The translations under genes and the position numbers were made by a program. The notes under the pieces are model-generated. The model searched no databases and was not told the origin of the DNA. It worked only from the letters and a program-made list of their open reading frames with translations. Shown piece after piece: positions 17,034-25,526 of a DNA stretch of 44,930 bases. Positions within the stretch are counted from its first letter, which is position 1; each line of letters starts with the position of its first letter. The stretch is from contig MFNJ01000030.1 in NCBI GenBank assembly GCA_001782015.1, positions 1 through 44,930 on the forward strand, written 5' to 3'. The DNA is from Candidatus Levybacteria bacterium RIFCSPHIGHO2_01_FULL_36_15 (lineage in GTDB: Bacteria > Patescibacteriota > Microgenomatia > Levybacterales > GWA1-39-11).

Positions 17034-17708
17034 ATGCAAAATTTACATTACAAAAGATCCTTCAACTTTGAACTATTCTCCCTCAAGATTGTGCATAGAA
17101 GAGTAAGCACTTATCTGAGCATGAAATTATTTACAGAAGTTATAAACACAAAAGATTTACCCAACACTAAAAGAATTTTAAAAACAATACTACCCAGTAT
17201 ATTCTATTCAAAATGTTTTAACGAAAGAAACCTTCCTTTTTCCAGAGAAGTTAAGTGTACGGAAATAGGACATCTATTTGAACATATAATGCTGGAGTAT
17301 CTTTGCAGGCTGAAATTATCAAGAGGCTTTAAGGAAGTTGAATTTGAAGGATTAACAAGATGGAATTGGTACAAAGAAGAAAAAGGCACGTTTCATATTA
17401 CGATTAATTCCACCATCCATGACAGGGAAATATTTTTTCAAGCTTTGGGGAAAAGCATCGCCCTTATAAATTTTATTTTCAGAGAAGAAAACGTTACTAA
17501 AAGGTTTTGGATTAAGGACAATATCAGTATGTTCGTTCAAAAAATACACACTTCATTTTATTTCGGGGACATTTTAACAGATCTTTTTCTGCCGCAAAAT
17601 ATCAAAATTAAAGGACTAGCAAACGGCAAACGTTATGTCAGGTTCAAAAACCTTTCATTTCAAAGGCTCTCCAAGAACCAAAACACTTTACCTTTATGTT
17701 ACCTCTAG
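17034..17708 (+). CDS. Protein resembling the N-terminal domain of cyanophycin synthetase
   Basis: 224 residues. The segment CTEIGHLFEHIMLEYLCRLK (about 75-95), followed by EVEFEGLTRWNWYKEEKGTF and HITIN, recalls the cyanophycin-synthetase N-domain pattern of GHxxEHxxLEL then a G-R-T strand and G-x-Y-x-V-x-Y. The ATP-grasp and Mur-ligase-like parts of that enzyme are absent from this gene and from the neighbourhood. It may be an independent version of the domain, with unknown substrate. The Met at residue 30 (MKLFTEVINTKDLPN) is an attractive alternative start because the first 29 residues look unstructured and basic. The assignment rests on a motif resemblance only. Confidence 0.55.
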   Translation: MQNLHYKRSFNFELFSLKIVHRRVSTYLSMKLFTEVINTKDLPNTKRILKTILPSIFYSKCFNERNLPFSREVKCTEIGHLFEHIMLEYLCRLKLSRGFKEVEFEGLTRWNWYKEEKGTFHITINSTIHDREIFFQALGKSIALINFIFREENVTKRFWIKDNISMFVQKIHTSFYFGDILTDLFLPQNIKIKGLANGKRYVRFKNLSFQRLSKNQNTLPLCYL

Positions 17709-17809
17709 AAGAAAAATTTTAGTTTAATTTTTACTCGTCTTGCTTTACACCAGCAATCTTTATTTTTGCTATTTTTAACTTAGCAACACATTTTCCTTCA
17801 GAAGAATGT

Positions 17810-17834
17810 AATACTCCGACAAAGTCGGAGTATT
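17810..17834 (+). terminator. Intrinsic terminator between convergent genes
   Basis: AATACTCCGAC / AAA / GTCGGAGTATT, an 11-base-pair perfect stem, followed on the plus strand by GTTTTATCTTC. It lies between the plus-strand gene ending at 17708 and the minus-strand gene ending at 17838, and may serve both. Confidence 0.7.
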
Positions 17835-17837
17835 GTT

Positions 17838-18080
17838 TTATCTTCTTTTTCTTCTTCTCATGGCCATTCCACGAGCGCGACCGCCTTTTCGACCTGCTTC
17901 ACTTGCTCTTTTAGGATTATTTTTGAAATTTCCAGAGCTTTTCTGTCCACCTTTTTTTCCTATTGCTCTGTAAAACTCTACACCGTATCTTCTGGCAGTC
18001 GATTTACCTCCTTTTTGACCGGCTTGCGCATGTCTTTTTGGATCTTTGTGCCATCCTTTTCCAATTTTTCTTGGTGACAT
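17838..18080 (-). CDS. KGG-repeat basic protein (stress-induced protein-like)
   Basis: 80 residues, very basic. It contains three copies of the (G/K)KGG motif (AGQKGGKST, AIGKKGGQKS, EAGRKGGRAR) spaced by about 25 residues and ends RRRKRR. This is the KGG / Con-10-like family often listed as stress-induced. The composition suggests nucleic acid binding, which is inferred. A frame-internal ATG six codons further upstream is possible, but GGAGGTGA (18086-18093) is an excellent Shine-Dalgarno site placed for the ATG at 18080, so I use that start. Confidence 0.8.
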   Translation of the reverse strand: MSPRKIGKGWHKDPKRHAQAGQKGGKSTARRYGVEFYRAIGKKGGQKSSGNFKNNPKRASEAGRKGGRARGMAMRRRKRR

Positions 18081-18270
18081 AATTCTCACCTCCTTCATAT
18101 AAGCAATCTACATGTTTTAAATGAAAACTACGCTATAATTTGGTAAGAAATGTGTAAATGATGCTACTTTATGAACAAGGCATTCATTGTTAGTCGTCTT
18201 GATTAACCGGGACATTACATGCCGGAAACGTAATATGGAGAAAACTGAAATATAATATTAAATAAAAAAT

Positions 18271-18525
18271 TTATCTCTTCCTTTTGTGGGAACTTTTTTT
18301 TGCGATGAGCGTTTTGACCTGTTTTGTACTAGGATTTATAAGGAATAAAAGTGAAACAAGCAGTCCCATTGCAACAACAGAAAGAATAATAAATAAAGCA
18401 AAATTTCCCGTAAGGATAATGTTTTCCTGATAAATACTAAAGATTGTTAGAATACTGAATGCCACCAATATAATTACGAAGGCCAGAAAAGATTTAGCCC
18501 CAACCAAACAGTCTTTTTTTGTCAT
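18271..18525 (-). CDS. Small two-helix membrane protein
   Basis: 84 residues. Helix 1 is at about residues 10-32 (AKSFLAFVIILVAFSILTIF) and helix 2 at about 39-63 (LTGNFALFIILSVVAMGLLV), followed by a basic tail (KTLIAKKSSHKRKR). Both termini are probably cytoplasmic. No family is recognised. It is a single gene with no clear partner. Confidence 0.6.
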   Translation of the reverse strand: MTKKDCLVGAKSFLAFVIILVAFSILTIFSIYQENIILTGNFALFIILSVVAMGLLVSLLFLINPSTKQVKTLIAKKSSHKRKR

Positions 18526-19002
18526 AATTTATTATATGAATAAAATTATAACAAAAGTCAATAGGTATTTTAAGATATTTATTGTAGGTTCCTTTTTATA
18601 TTTTGTTTAGTTCCCGTGAGCTTGTTGCATGCTGCTTGAGTATATCCTTTTGAAGGACATAAATTTTTCAAAAGATACATAACTGCTCTTACCGTTTTCT
18701 TACGGATTTCTACTTTTTCTGTTACGTTAAAGGTTTTAAATAAAAATGTGATAAATAAAACCCAAAAAATTTTAATTCAGTTCATTTATAGCTCTATTGA
18801 AGTCTGTGCTTATTGCAGTAAGTCAAGCATACAAAATTTCTAAATCTTCAGTTTTCGCGGTGGTATCTGAAGATATAAACAAAAATTATATGCCCGACTT
18901 AACCCATAAAAGCAAGACTCTAATAAAATGGTAAACTTGATAAACAAGTTTCCGGCACAAAAAAGAGGTAGATCTTAGATCTACCTCTTTTAATGAGTCA
19001 AC
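18526..19002 (-). other. Intergenic stretch with a possible gene remnant
   Basis: No confident gene is seen. On the minus strand a frame without a start runs from 18776 to 18579 (66 codons). Its last part could begin at an ATG (18680) and reads MYLLKNLCPSKGYTQAACNK and on, protein-like and ending in a basic helix. It may be a tiny gene or a decayed one. The rest is AT-rich, with a terminator at 18961-18991. Confidence 0.4.
18961..18991 (-). terminator. Intrinsic terminator of the Clp-like gene
   Basis: A perfect 14-base-pair stem (18961-18974 with 18978-18991), a 3-base loop and a T-run on the minus strand, 12 bases after the stop at 19003. Confidence 0.85.
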
Positions 19003-19983
19003 TCATGTTTTGGATATATTAGTAGTTTTTTTTGCAAATACAATTTCATGAGTTGATCTGTCAAAGTTAATTATTATTATATCGTTTCTGTTGACGTAGC
19101 CTTGCAAAACTTCTTTTACCAATACATATTCAATTCTTTCCTTTATTTTCTCATCAATTTCTGTGATATCCAGCTTTGGAAGCAAATCAACCTCCATAAG
19201 ATAATCAACCACAGAATTATCAAAAATAATATCTATATTTAATTTTGTCTTGGCACAGAGTTTTATTTTGTCTAGTTGAGCCAGGGTTGTAAGTTTTAAT
19301 TGTTTTGCTAAAATCGCATCTTTGGCTATGAACTTATTAACCTGTTCAATAAAATCAGAGTTAAAAGTTTTTAGAATATCTGAGGCAAGGCTTTTTTTCT
19401 GGGCTATGCATATGAATAAATATATGGGTTCTATATACTTTGAGCCGGACTCTCTGGTTATTTCGTAGGCGTTCTCAAAAATAGTTTTTAAATTCTCAGA
19501 GAATTCAAGATTTATTTCATCAATTTTAGAATAGGAATTGTTTCCTCTTGGAGCAAAAATTTCTATATGTTCCTTTATGTCATTAGGTTTTACATTGAAC
19601 TTTTCCAAGACGTCTTTAATCTGTCTATTATCAACAAGGGAATATAAAACATGCTCTAACCTTATTTCATTGTGATTAAGCTCAATAGCAATTCGCGCAG
19701 AGTCTTGAATTATGAGTTTGGTTTCTTCAGAGAGAGTTTCATTTATATTTATGGTAGTTAATTTGTGGTCGGAAAAGGCGACATTCGAATCATATAAATT
19801 TATGAGGAATTCAGATTCTTGATTGGAGGAAAATAAATTGGTATTGCTGGTGTTTTCAGGATGCTTTAAATTAATGTAATCTTTTTCGCATACTTGAATA
19901 ACTTGCAACTGATTGTTATCCACGATTTTTATCAATTTTTTAGCGCGAACCTTTTTGCATACCTCACAGACATTTTTATTCAT
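19003..19983 (-). CDS. Clp-like protein with zinc finger and N-domain but no AAA+ ATPase
   Basis: 326 residues in three parts. Residues 1-45 form a probable zinc site (C6-x2-C9, C32, with H41 or D35 as fourth ligand), as at the N-terminus of ClpE. Residues about 84-230 hold two Clp_N repeats: LSEETKLIIQDSARIAIELN then IRLEHVLYSLV, and FSENLKTIFENAYEITRESG then IEPIYLFICIA. Residues about 240-320 resemble the small C-terminal subdomain of a Clp D2 module (LDKIKLCAKTKLNIDIIFDN, then VKEVLQGYVNRNDIIIINFD). No Walker A, Walker B or arginine-finger sequence is present, so both ATPase modules are missing. It could be an adaptor or competitor for ClpC/ClpP-type proteases. The frame is intact and the gene has a strong terminator, so this does not look like decay. 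Confidence 0.75.
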   Translation of the reverse strand: MNKNVCEVCKKVRAKKLIKIVDNNQLQVIQVCEKDYINLKHPENTSNTNLFSSNQESEFLINLYDSNVAFSDHKLTTININETLSEETKLIIQDSARIAIELNHNEIRLEHVLYSLVDNRQIKDVLEKFNVKPNDIKEHIEIFAPRGNNSYSKIDEINLEFSENLKTIFENAYEITRESGSKYIEPIYLFICIAQKKSLASDILKTFNSDFIEQVNKFIAKDAILAKQLKLTTLAQLDKIKLCAKTKLNIDIIFDNSVVDYLMEVDLLPKLDITEIDEKIKERIEYVLVKEVLQGYVNRNDIIIINFDRSTHEIVFAKKTTNISKT

Positions 19984-20176
19984 ATTTTACAATTTTTTTT
20001 GGAATCTTTAAATATAAATGCGTGTCTTAATTACTAAGGTACCAAATTTAAATATATTTCTTAAAAGTTCAAGTAAAATTACGGTAATAGACTTGTAAGA
20101 CAAAAAATGGAAGCAAATTTCCAAGGGCTGCGACTATAATATTATTTTAAACCTTTGTTTTTCTATCCGTTATACA

Positions 20177-20182
20177 TATAAT
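20177..20182 (+). promoter_or_regulatory. -10 box for a leaderless transcript
   Basis: TATAAT lies 8 bases before the ATG at 20191, with a weak TTTGTT 17 bases further upstream. Transcription would start at or next to the start codon. Confidence 0.5.
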
Positions 20183-20190
20183 AGATCGAT

Positions 20191-21144
20191 ATGAGAAAAA
20201 AGAAAAGTAAAATTAAGAAGGGTAAGGTGAAGATACCTTCAAAATTAATTCCGGCTGTTGCCGGAGTTTTGGTGATTGTCTTCATGTTCTTTCTAAAAAT
20301 ATATTCTTCTGAAAAGCCGCAAATCGGGAATTATAAATTTGCTTCAGAACAAACTTTAGTACAATTATCAAAAAATAAAAACCTTTCAAGGATACAAATA
20401 ACAATTTCTCCCACTCTTGTCCCAACAGATACGCCTAAGCCTACACCTGTTCAGGAGGAGTTAGATCCGAACGCTTTTTGCCTGAATGTACCTGTAATTT
20501 ACTATCATCATATAGAACCGTTGGATCAGGCAAGAAAAGATGGGCATGCTCAACTAACCGTTGATTCCGAAATATTTGATCAACAGATGAAGTATTTGGT
20601 AGACCGCGGCTACAATTCAATATCGGCGGATGATTTAGTTAATGCTCTAGTCTCACATCAGCAAATTCCAGGAAAACCTATAGTGGTAACAATTGATGAT
20701 GGGTATAAAGATACTTATCAGTACGCGTTTCAAACTGCAAAAAAATACAACATAAAATTGAACCTTATGATACCAACAGGCCTTCTTGAAAATGAGGGAT
20801 ACATGAGTTGGTCTCAGTTGAAGGAGATGGTAGATTCTGGATTTGCTTATGCTTACGACCATACATGGTCACATTATTCTCTGCCCCACGGTGGAGACGA
20901 AAAAGACCAGATGGAAATTATGGTTGCAAAAACTCAACTTGAGGAGCATTTGGGCAAGCCTGTCAAAATCTTTTCCTACCCTTATGGTACTTATGATCCA
21001 AGAATAGTAAATCTTTTAAAAACCAATGGTTTTTCCGCAGCATTTACAACTATTCCATCAAGATACCAGTGTGACAGCGCAATTTACCTTCTGAAAAGAT
21101 TTAGAATCGGAAACTCTTCCTTATCTGCCTACGGAATCTATTGA
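20191..21144 (+). CDS. Membrane-anchored polysaccharide deacetylase (NodB/CE4)
   Basis: 317 residues. A basic N-terminus (RKKKSKIKKGKVK) precedes a membrane anchor (about 23-41), a Thr/Pro-rich linker and a NodB domain (about 98-310). CE4 motifs are VTIDDGY with the metal/catalytic Asp pair at about 169-170, then HTWSH with the two metal-binding His (the family's H-x3-H), then FSYPYGTYD (the R-P-P-Y-G equivalent). It likely removes acetyl groups from peptidoglycan or another cell-surface polysaccharide outside the membrane. It is monocistronic with a probable leaderless message. Confidence 0.92.
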   Translation: MRKKKSKIKKGKVKIPSKLIPAVAGVLVIVFMFFLKIYSSEKPQIGNYKFASEQTLVQLSKNKNLSRIQITISPTLVPTDTPKPTPVQEELDPNAFCLNVPVIYYHHIEPLDQARKDGHAQLTVDSEIFDQQMKYLVDRGYNSISADDLVNALVSHQQIPGKPIVVTIDDGYKDTYQYAFQTAKKYNIKLNLMIPTGLLENEGYMSWSQLKEMVDSGFAYAYDHTWSHYSLPHGGDEKDQMEIMVAKTQLEEHLGKPVKIFSYPYGTYDPRIVNLLKTNGFSAAFTTIPSRYQCDSAIYLLKRFRIGNSSLSAYGIY

Positions 21145-21234
21145 GTTTTTACCCTTTATCTTAAAATATTTATAATATTTTGACATATTTTATTCTATTG
21201 TTTTTCGTATTAATTTCCAGTAAATTTTATATAT

Positions 21235-22455
21235 ATGGAAAAGATTATTATGCATATAGATTTTGATTCATACTTTGCAAGCTGCGAGCAGCAGTTTAAT
21301 CCAGATTTTCGCGGAAAGGCGATAGGAGTAACAGCCGAACACGGAAGAACATGTATTATTGCAGCAAGCAGGGAGGCAAAAAAGTTCGGCATAAAAACTG
21401 GAAGCAGGTCCTATGAGGCACAAAAAATCATTCCAGATATCATTCTTGTTCCGGCCAGTTTTGACAAGTATTACGCGGTTACTAAAAAATTCCTGAAAAT
21501 CTGCAGCTTCTACTCCCCTGCCGTTGAGCTATTTTCCATAGATGAAGCTTTTATAGACTTAACGCCCGTTATGCATTTATACCCATCGATAGAATTTGTA
21601 GCTTCTGGTATTAAAAAAAGAATAAACAAAGACATAGGAGAATTTATAACTGTCAGCATAGGCGTATCGCATAATAGGCTTTTGGCAAAGCTTGCTTCAA
21701 GTATCAACAAGCCAAACGGTTTTGCAACAATAAAAAAGGAAGACGTTGACGGAATTTACAGCAAAATAAAGCTAACCGATATCTGCGGGATAGGTGAAGC
21801 CTTAAGATTGAGATTAAATATTATCGGAGTATTTAATTTTTTTGACCTGAGAACCTGTCCTATAAACCTTTTAAAAGCGGAGTTTGGAAAAGTAACAGCG
21901 TATCACCTAAAAAGCATTTCTCTTGGAATAGATAATATGCCTGTAATACCATATTATATTGAAAAAGACTCTAAATCAGTAGGAAGAAACTATTGCCTTC
22001 CCAAAAATGAATATAATCAGACAAAAATACTCAAGATAATCTATGAACTTTGTGAAGAAATAGCAAAGAAACTACGGAAAATCGATAAAAAGGCAAAAAC
22101 CATAGGTCTTTGTCTTGCAGGCGGAAAATCTAAATGCGAAAGAAAGACAATCGGGAAATATACCGATCTTGGGCAGGAGATATTTTATACATGCAAATAC
22201 CTGTATAACCAATGGCAGTGGAATTCTATGGTAAGAAGAATAAGTGTGTGGGCGGGTAATTTAACCCACAGCGGATATGCATCGTTTGATTTTTACAATG
22301 ACGAAAAAAAGGAAAAAATTGCAGAAGTTATAGACAGCATAAATGAGAAGTTTGGAGATCACACAATAAGAAATGGATTTTTAATTTACACTGATAAGTT
22401 AACCACAAAACCAAACGGCTACCTTTCCGAAAAACACATGCCTTTATTAATTTAA
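21235..22455 (+). CDS. dinB: DNA polymerase IV (Y family)
   Basis: 406 residues. The palm motifs are HIDFDSYFASCEQQF (D9) and SIDEAFIDLT (D103, E104), both needed for metal binding. The SIGVSHNRLLAKLASSINKP segment, a helix-hairpin-helix-like DICGIGEALRLRL, and the little-finger domain at the C-terminus follow. It makes error-prone copies across damaged DNA. There is no beta-clamp peptide that I can identify with certainty at the C-terminus (ending EKHMPLLI). The 3' end overlaps the convergent metal transporter gene by 9 bases. No LexA-box is recognisable upstream. Confidence 0.95.
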   Translation: MEKIIMHIDFDSYFASCEQQFNPDFRGKAIGVTAEHGRTCIIAASREAKKFGIKTGSRSYEAQKIIPDIILVPASFDKYYAVTKKFLKICSFYSPAVELFSIDEAFIDLTPVMHLYPSIEFVASGIKKRINKDIGEFITVSIGVSHNRLLAKLASSINKPNGFATIKKEDVDGIYSKIKLTDICGIGEALRLRLNIIGVFNFFDLRTCPINLLKAEFGKVTAYHLKSISLGIDNMPVIPYYIEKDSKSVGRNYCLPKNEYNQTKILKIIYELCEEIAKKLRKIDKKAKTIGLCLAGGKSKCERKTIGKYTDLGQEIFYTCKYLYNQWQWNSMVRRISVWAGNLTHSGYASFDFYNDEKKEKIAEVIDSINEKFGDHTIRNGFLIYTDKLTTKPNGYLSEKHMPLLI

Positions 22456-23862
22456 CTTTTTAATTTTTTTGTGTTTTCCGGGATTTTGACTGTGAAAAGG
22501 TTCTACGTGAACCAAAACGTGCTTGATAGCGGGGATATTTACCTTTATTGTTCTTTCTATAGTATCTGAAAGACTGTGTGCTTCTTCCAGTGGGAAATTT
22601 TCTTCAAAGACGCAATGTATAGATATAAATAAATCATTTTTTACTCTGTACGCTGAGGTTTTATGTATGCTTTTTAGCGGTTTGATTTTAACCATAATTT
22701 TTTCAATTTTTTTATTTATTGAGGCAAGTTCTGCGGAGGACACTTCCTGACTTTCAAGAGCTTCCGGCTTAGCCGGCTCTATATGCGTATTGACCACAAT
22801 GTCCGGTCCTAACTCGTTTTTTATTGCGATTTCAATATGTTCAACTTTTTTATGGGCTTCTTCTACCGTGAGAGCATTACTTGTCTCAATATCAAAACTT
22901 ATTACTTTTTTACCATGCAAAATGTTTACAAAAATATCATGAGCGTTCATTCCATGATTTGCCGCGATAGTCTGGACTCTTTCTAAAAGCGTTTCTCCTT
23001 CCAGCGCTACAGGTTTTACGTGTATAACAACATCTGCTCCATCAAACGCTTTCTTTATTTTCTGCTCGATTGCTTCTGTGATTTTACCAACCCGCTCAAT
23101 GGGAGCCTTACGGCTAATATTTATTACCATGTCAACAAAGACAGATGATCCGATCGGCCTTGCCCGGATTCTTTCAATGCTTACAACTCCTTCAACTGAT
23201 TCAGAAATTTCTTTAACCTGGTTTGTTAATCCAGTAGGTACAGCGTCCATTAAAACATCTATAGTGCGTTTTCCCAGGTTATAACTTGCCCTGAGTACTA
23301 CAACCGCAACCCCGATTGCTGCGATTGCGTCCGCGCTTTTAACGCCCATAATCAAAAATATAAGGCCCAGTATTACAACCGCTGAACTTAAGATATCCGA
23401 TTTAAAATGCAGAGCGTCTGCTTCCAGTGCCTGACTGTTTGTAGCTTTTGCAACTTTTTCTAAAGCACGTGACCTGGTAAAATCAACAACAATAGAAACA
23501 GCCATAACCAGAAACGCATACCACGTTACATGGACTTCTACAGACTTGTATAAAAGTCGTTGAACAGCTTCGTAAACGATCCATATGCTGGTTGAGACAA
23601 GAAGTAGTGTCTCAATAAAAGCAGAGAAACTTTCTACCTTGCCATGGCCGTAGTGATGAGAAATATCTGCCGGCCTTCCTGAAATTCTGACAGCCATATA
23701 CGTTATGAACGCGGCCGCAAGATCAAGTCCCGAGTGAGCGGCCTCTGAAATAATTCCTATGCTTCCGGTCAGAAGTCCAACAATAAGCTTTAAGAAAGTT
23801 AATAAGAAACTTGCAAAAACAGAGGAAAGCGCGACTGCCTTTTTTCTATTATCCATGATCAC
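22447..23862 (-). CDS. Cation diffusion facilitator (CDF) transporter with tripled C-terminal domain
   Basis: 471 residues against the usual 290-330. Residues 1-205 contain six membrane helices with the metal site residues AHSGLDLAA (helix 2, H and D) and ALHFKSDILSS (helix 5, H and D), plus an HHYGHGKVES loop. The rest is not one but three successive ferredoxin-like C-terminal units: about 207-292 (ending DVVIHVKP), 295-375 (ending DIVVNTHIEP) and 385-465 (ending HVLVHVEP). The matching ends, V-x-(I/T)-H-(V/I)-x-P, show that they are tandem repeats. CDF proteins export Zn2+, Fe2+ or Mn2+ in exchange for protons, and the C-terminal domain dimerises and senses metal. The ion cannot be assigned with certainty. 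Confidence 0.9.
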   Translation of the reverse strand: MIMDNRKKAVALSSVFASFLLTFLKLIVGLLTGSIGIISEAAHSGLDLAAAFITYMAVRISGRPADISHHYGHGKVESFSAFIETLLLVSTSIWIVYEAVQRLLYKSVEVHVTWYAFLVMAVSIVVDFTRSRALEKVAKATNSQALEADALHFKSDILSSAVVILGLIFLIMGVKSADAIAAIGVAVVVLRASYNLGKRTIDVLMDAVPTGLTNQVKEISESVEGVVSIERIRARPIGSSVFVDMVINISRKAPIERVGKITEAIEQKIKKAFDGADVVIHVKPVALEGETLLERVQTIAANHGMNAHDIFVNILHGKKVISFDIETSNALTVEEAHKKVEHIEIAIKNELGPDIVVNTHIEPAKPEALESQEVSSAELASINKKIEKIMVKIKPLKSIHKTSAYRVKNDLFISIHCVFEENFPLEEAHSLSDTIERTIKVNIPAIKHVLVHVEPFHSQNPGKHKKIKKLN

Positions 23863-23904
23863 ATTATATATGTATTTAACTCTTTAAGTAAAATTGCTTT
23901 GAAG

Positions 23905-25218
23905 CTAAAATTTGAGGTGCCTGATCTTTCCGTCTTTGTACAGCATAAATATTAGAACCGCTGCACTTATCAACGCGCCGATTCTTATCGCAGAGGATGA
24001 GCCAATATGATCAGAAAGGTATCCTATTTGAAAATTTCCAATTGGGGACATGCCGGCAAACATAAGCGTATATATACTTATTACTCTTCCCCTAACATGA
24101 TCTTCCGCCAGGTTTTGAATACTGCTGTTTATAGTTGAAAACTGCAGAATCAGTCCCAGTCCGGTTATAAACAAGAGCGGAAGAGCAAGTAGAATATTAT
24201 TTGTAAAAGTAAACAAAAGTAGTCCCGTGATAAACATAAACCCGCCAGCCGTTATAAAGACAAAAGGTTTAATTTTTTTAAAAAATCCAGAAATTATTAC
24301 CATAGCAACAAGCGCTCCGGCTCCAAATGCAGCGTAAAAATTACCGAGCTCGCTTACTCCCGCCCCAAACGTTTTACTGGTTATATAGGGAAGTATGGTA
24401 ATAAAAGACCAGCCGAAAATTGAAACAACACAAGTATATACCAGTAAAATAGAAATATATTGGTTAGAAAAAGAATACTGAATTCCTTCCTTAATAGCTT
24501 TCAAAGGATTCGGATTGCTTGAATTTGAAACATCCTGTATGTTCATGGAAAGAAGAGCAATAATAACAGCCAAAAAACTTAGGCCGTTTGCGATAAAAGC
24601 TCCTCCAACACCAACCAGAGCAATAAGCAAGCCAGCAACGCTTGGCCCTATAATTCTTGCGCTGTTGTAAAGTCCAGAATTCAATGCTATTGCTGAAGGT
24701 AAATCTCTTTTTTCTACGATGTCATTCATAAAGGTCTGTCTTGCCGGAAGGTCAATTGCTACAACAATCCCGTTTAAGAAAGCGATTATTGCAATTTGAG
24801 TGATGTTGATTATATGTAATATAGCTAGAATTCCAAGCAAAAACGCAAATATCATTTCCATGCTTTGTGTAAAAATAATAATTTTTCTTTTTGGAAATCT
24901 GTCAACTATTACTCCGCCAAACAATGAAAATACAAGAATAGGAAGGGTTGAAAGAGCGGCAATTGTTCCAATCCAGAAAGCAGAATGTGTGAGTGTAAGC
25001 ACCAACCACCCTTGAGCAACAATTTGAAGCCATGTTCCGATTAAAGAAATAAGCTGCCCAGTAAAATAAAGCTTATAATTTCTGTATTTTAAAGCCGGGA
25101 ATGCTGACTTAATCAATGCAAGCCAGTTTTTATTCTCGCCTACGCTTACTTCCTGGATTTCATCAATAATATAATCTTCTTCTTTGATAAATTCTTTTTC
25201 CATAATACTGGCAACCAA
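23905..25218 (-). CDS. MFS transporter, MFS_3 (EntS-like exporter) family
   Basis: 437 residues with about 12 membrane helices. Residues about 38-60 (FPALKYRNYKLYFTGQLISL) and the loop between helices 2 and 3 (GGVIVDRFPKRKIIIFTQ) match the MFS_3 signature G-x-x-x-D-R-x-x-R-R. DLPARQTFMNDIVEKRDLPS, followed by AIALNSGLYNSARIIGPSVAG, is the hallmark segment of this family. Members export siderophores or drugs. The substrate here is not evident. An acidic cytoplasmic N-terminus (MEKEFIKEEDYIIDEIQEV) is unusual. The gene is on the same strand as the CDF transporter but separated by 42 bases, so they may share a transcript. Confidence 0.88.
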   Translation of the reverse strand: MVASIMEKEFIKEEDYIIDEIQEVSVGENKNWLALIKSAFPALKYRNYKLYFTGQLISLIGTWLQIVAQGWLVLTLTHSAFWIGTIAALSTLPILVFSLFGGVIVDRFPKRKIIIFTQSMEMIFAFLLGILAILHIINITQIAIIAFLNGIVVAIDLPARQTFMNDIVEKRDLPSAIALNSGLYNSARIIGPSVAGLLIALVGVGGAFIANGLSFLAVIIALLSMNIQDVSNSSNPNPLKAIKEGIQYSFSNQYISILLVYTCVVSIFGWSFITILPYITSKTFGAGVSELGNFYAAFGAGALVAMVIISGFFKKIKPFVFITAGGFMFITGLLLFTFTNNILLALPLLFITGLGLILQFSTINSSIQNLAEDHVRGRVISIYTLMFAGMSPIGNFQIGYLSDHIGSSSAIRIGALISAAVLIFMLYKDGKIRHLKF

Positions 25219-25292
25219 TCGCGTTGCAAACTATTTTGTGATAAACGGTAAAGAAGACAAGAAAATGATAACTTCGTACCGACTATTTATAG

Positions 25293-25526
25293 TATAACAC
25301 ATGTCTTAAAAAATGTTTTATTTTACCTGAGGGGTCAGTACAAAGAGTTTGCATAAATCAAAATACTGATCCCGCATGTGCAAAGCCTGTTATTGAAAGA
25401 AACGGAACGTTCAGTATGCCGTTGTTTTATTTTGAAAAAGTACAGGGGAAAATAGTTGGAATCAACGGAACAAGATTGGATGAGAACGATCATGTTGTTG
25501 GTTTAAGCACTAAAGTCTTTGATTAA
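25293..25526 (+). pseudogene. C-terminal remnant of an unidentified gene
   Basis: A frame of about 77 codons starts after TAG at 25290-25292 and has no initiation codon in its first 40 codons. It reads LPEGSVQRVCINQNTDPACA, KPVIERNGTFSMPLFYFEKV and VGINGTRLDENDHVVGLSTK and ends at a TAA one base before the copA stop on the other strand. The composition is protein-like. An ATG at 25416 would give a 36-residue peptide. I take it as the tail of a lost gene. Confidence 0.45.
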
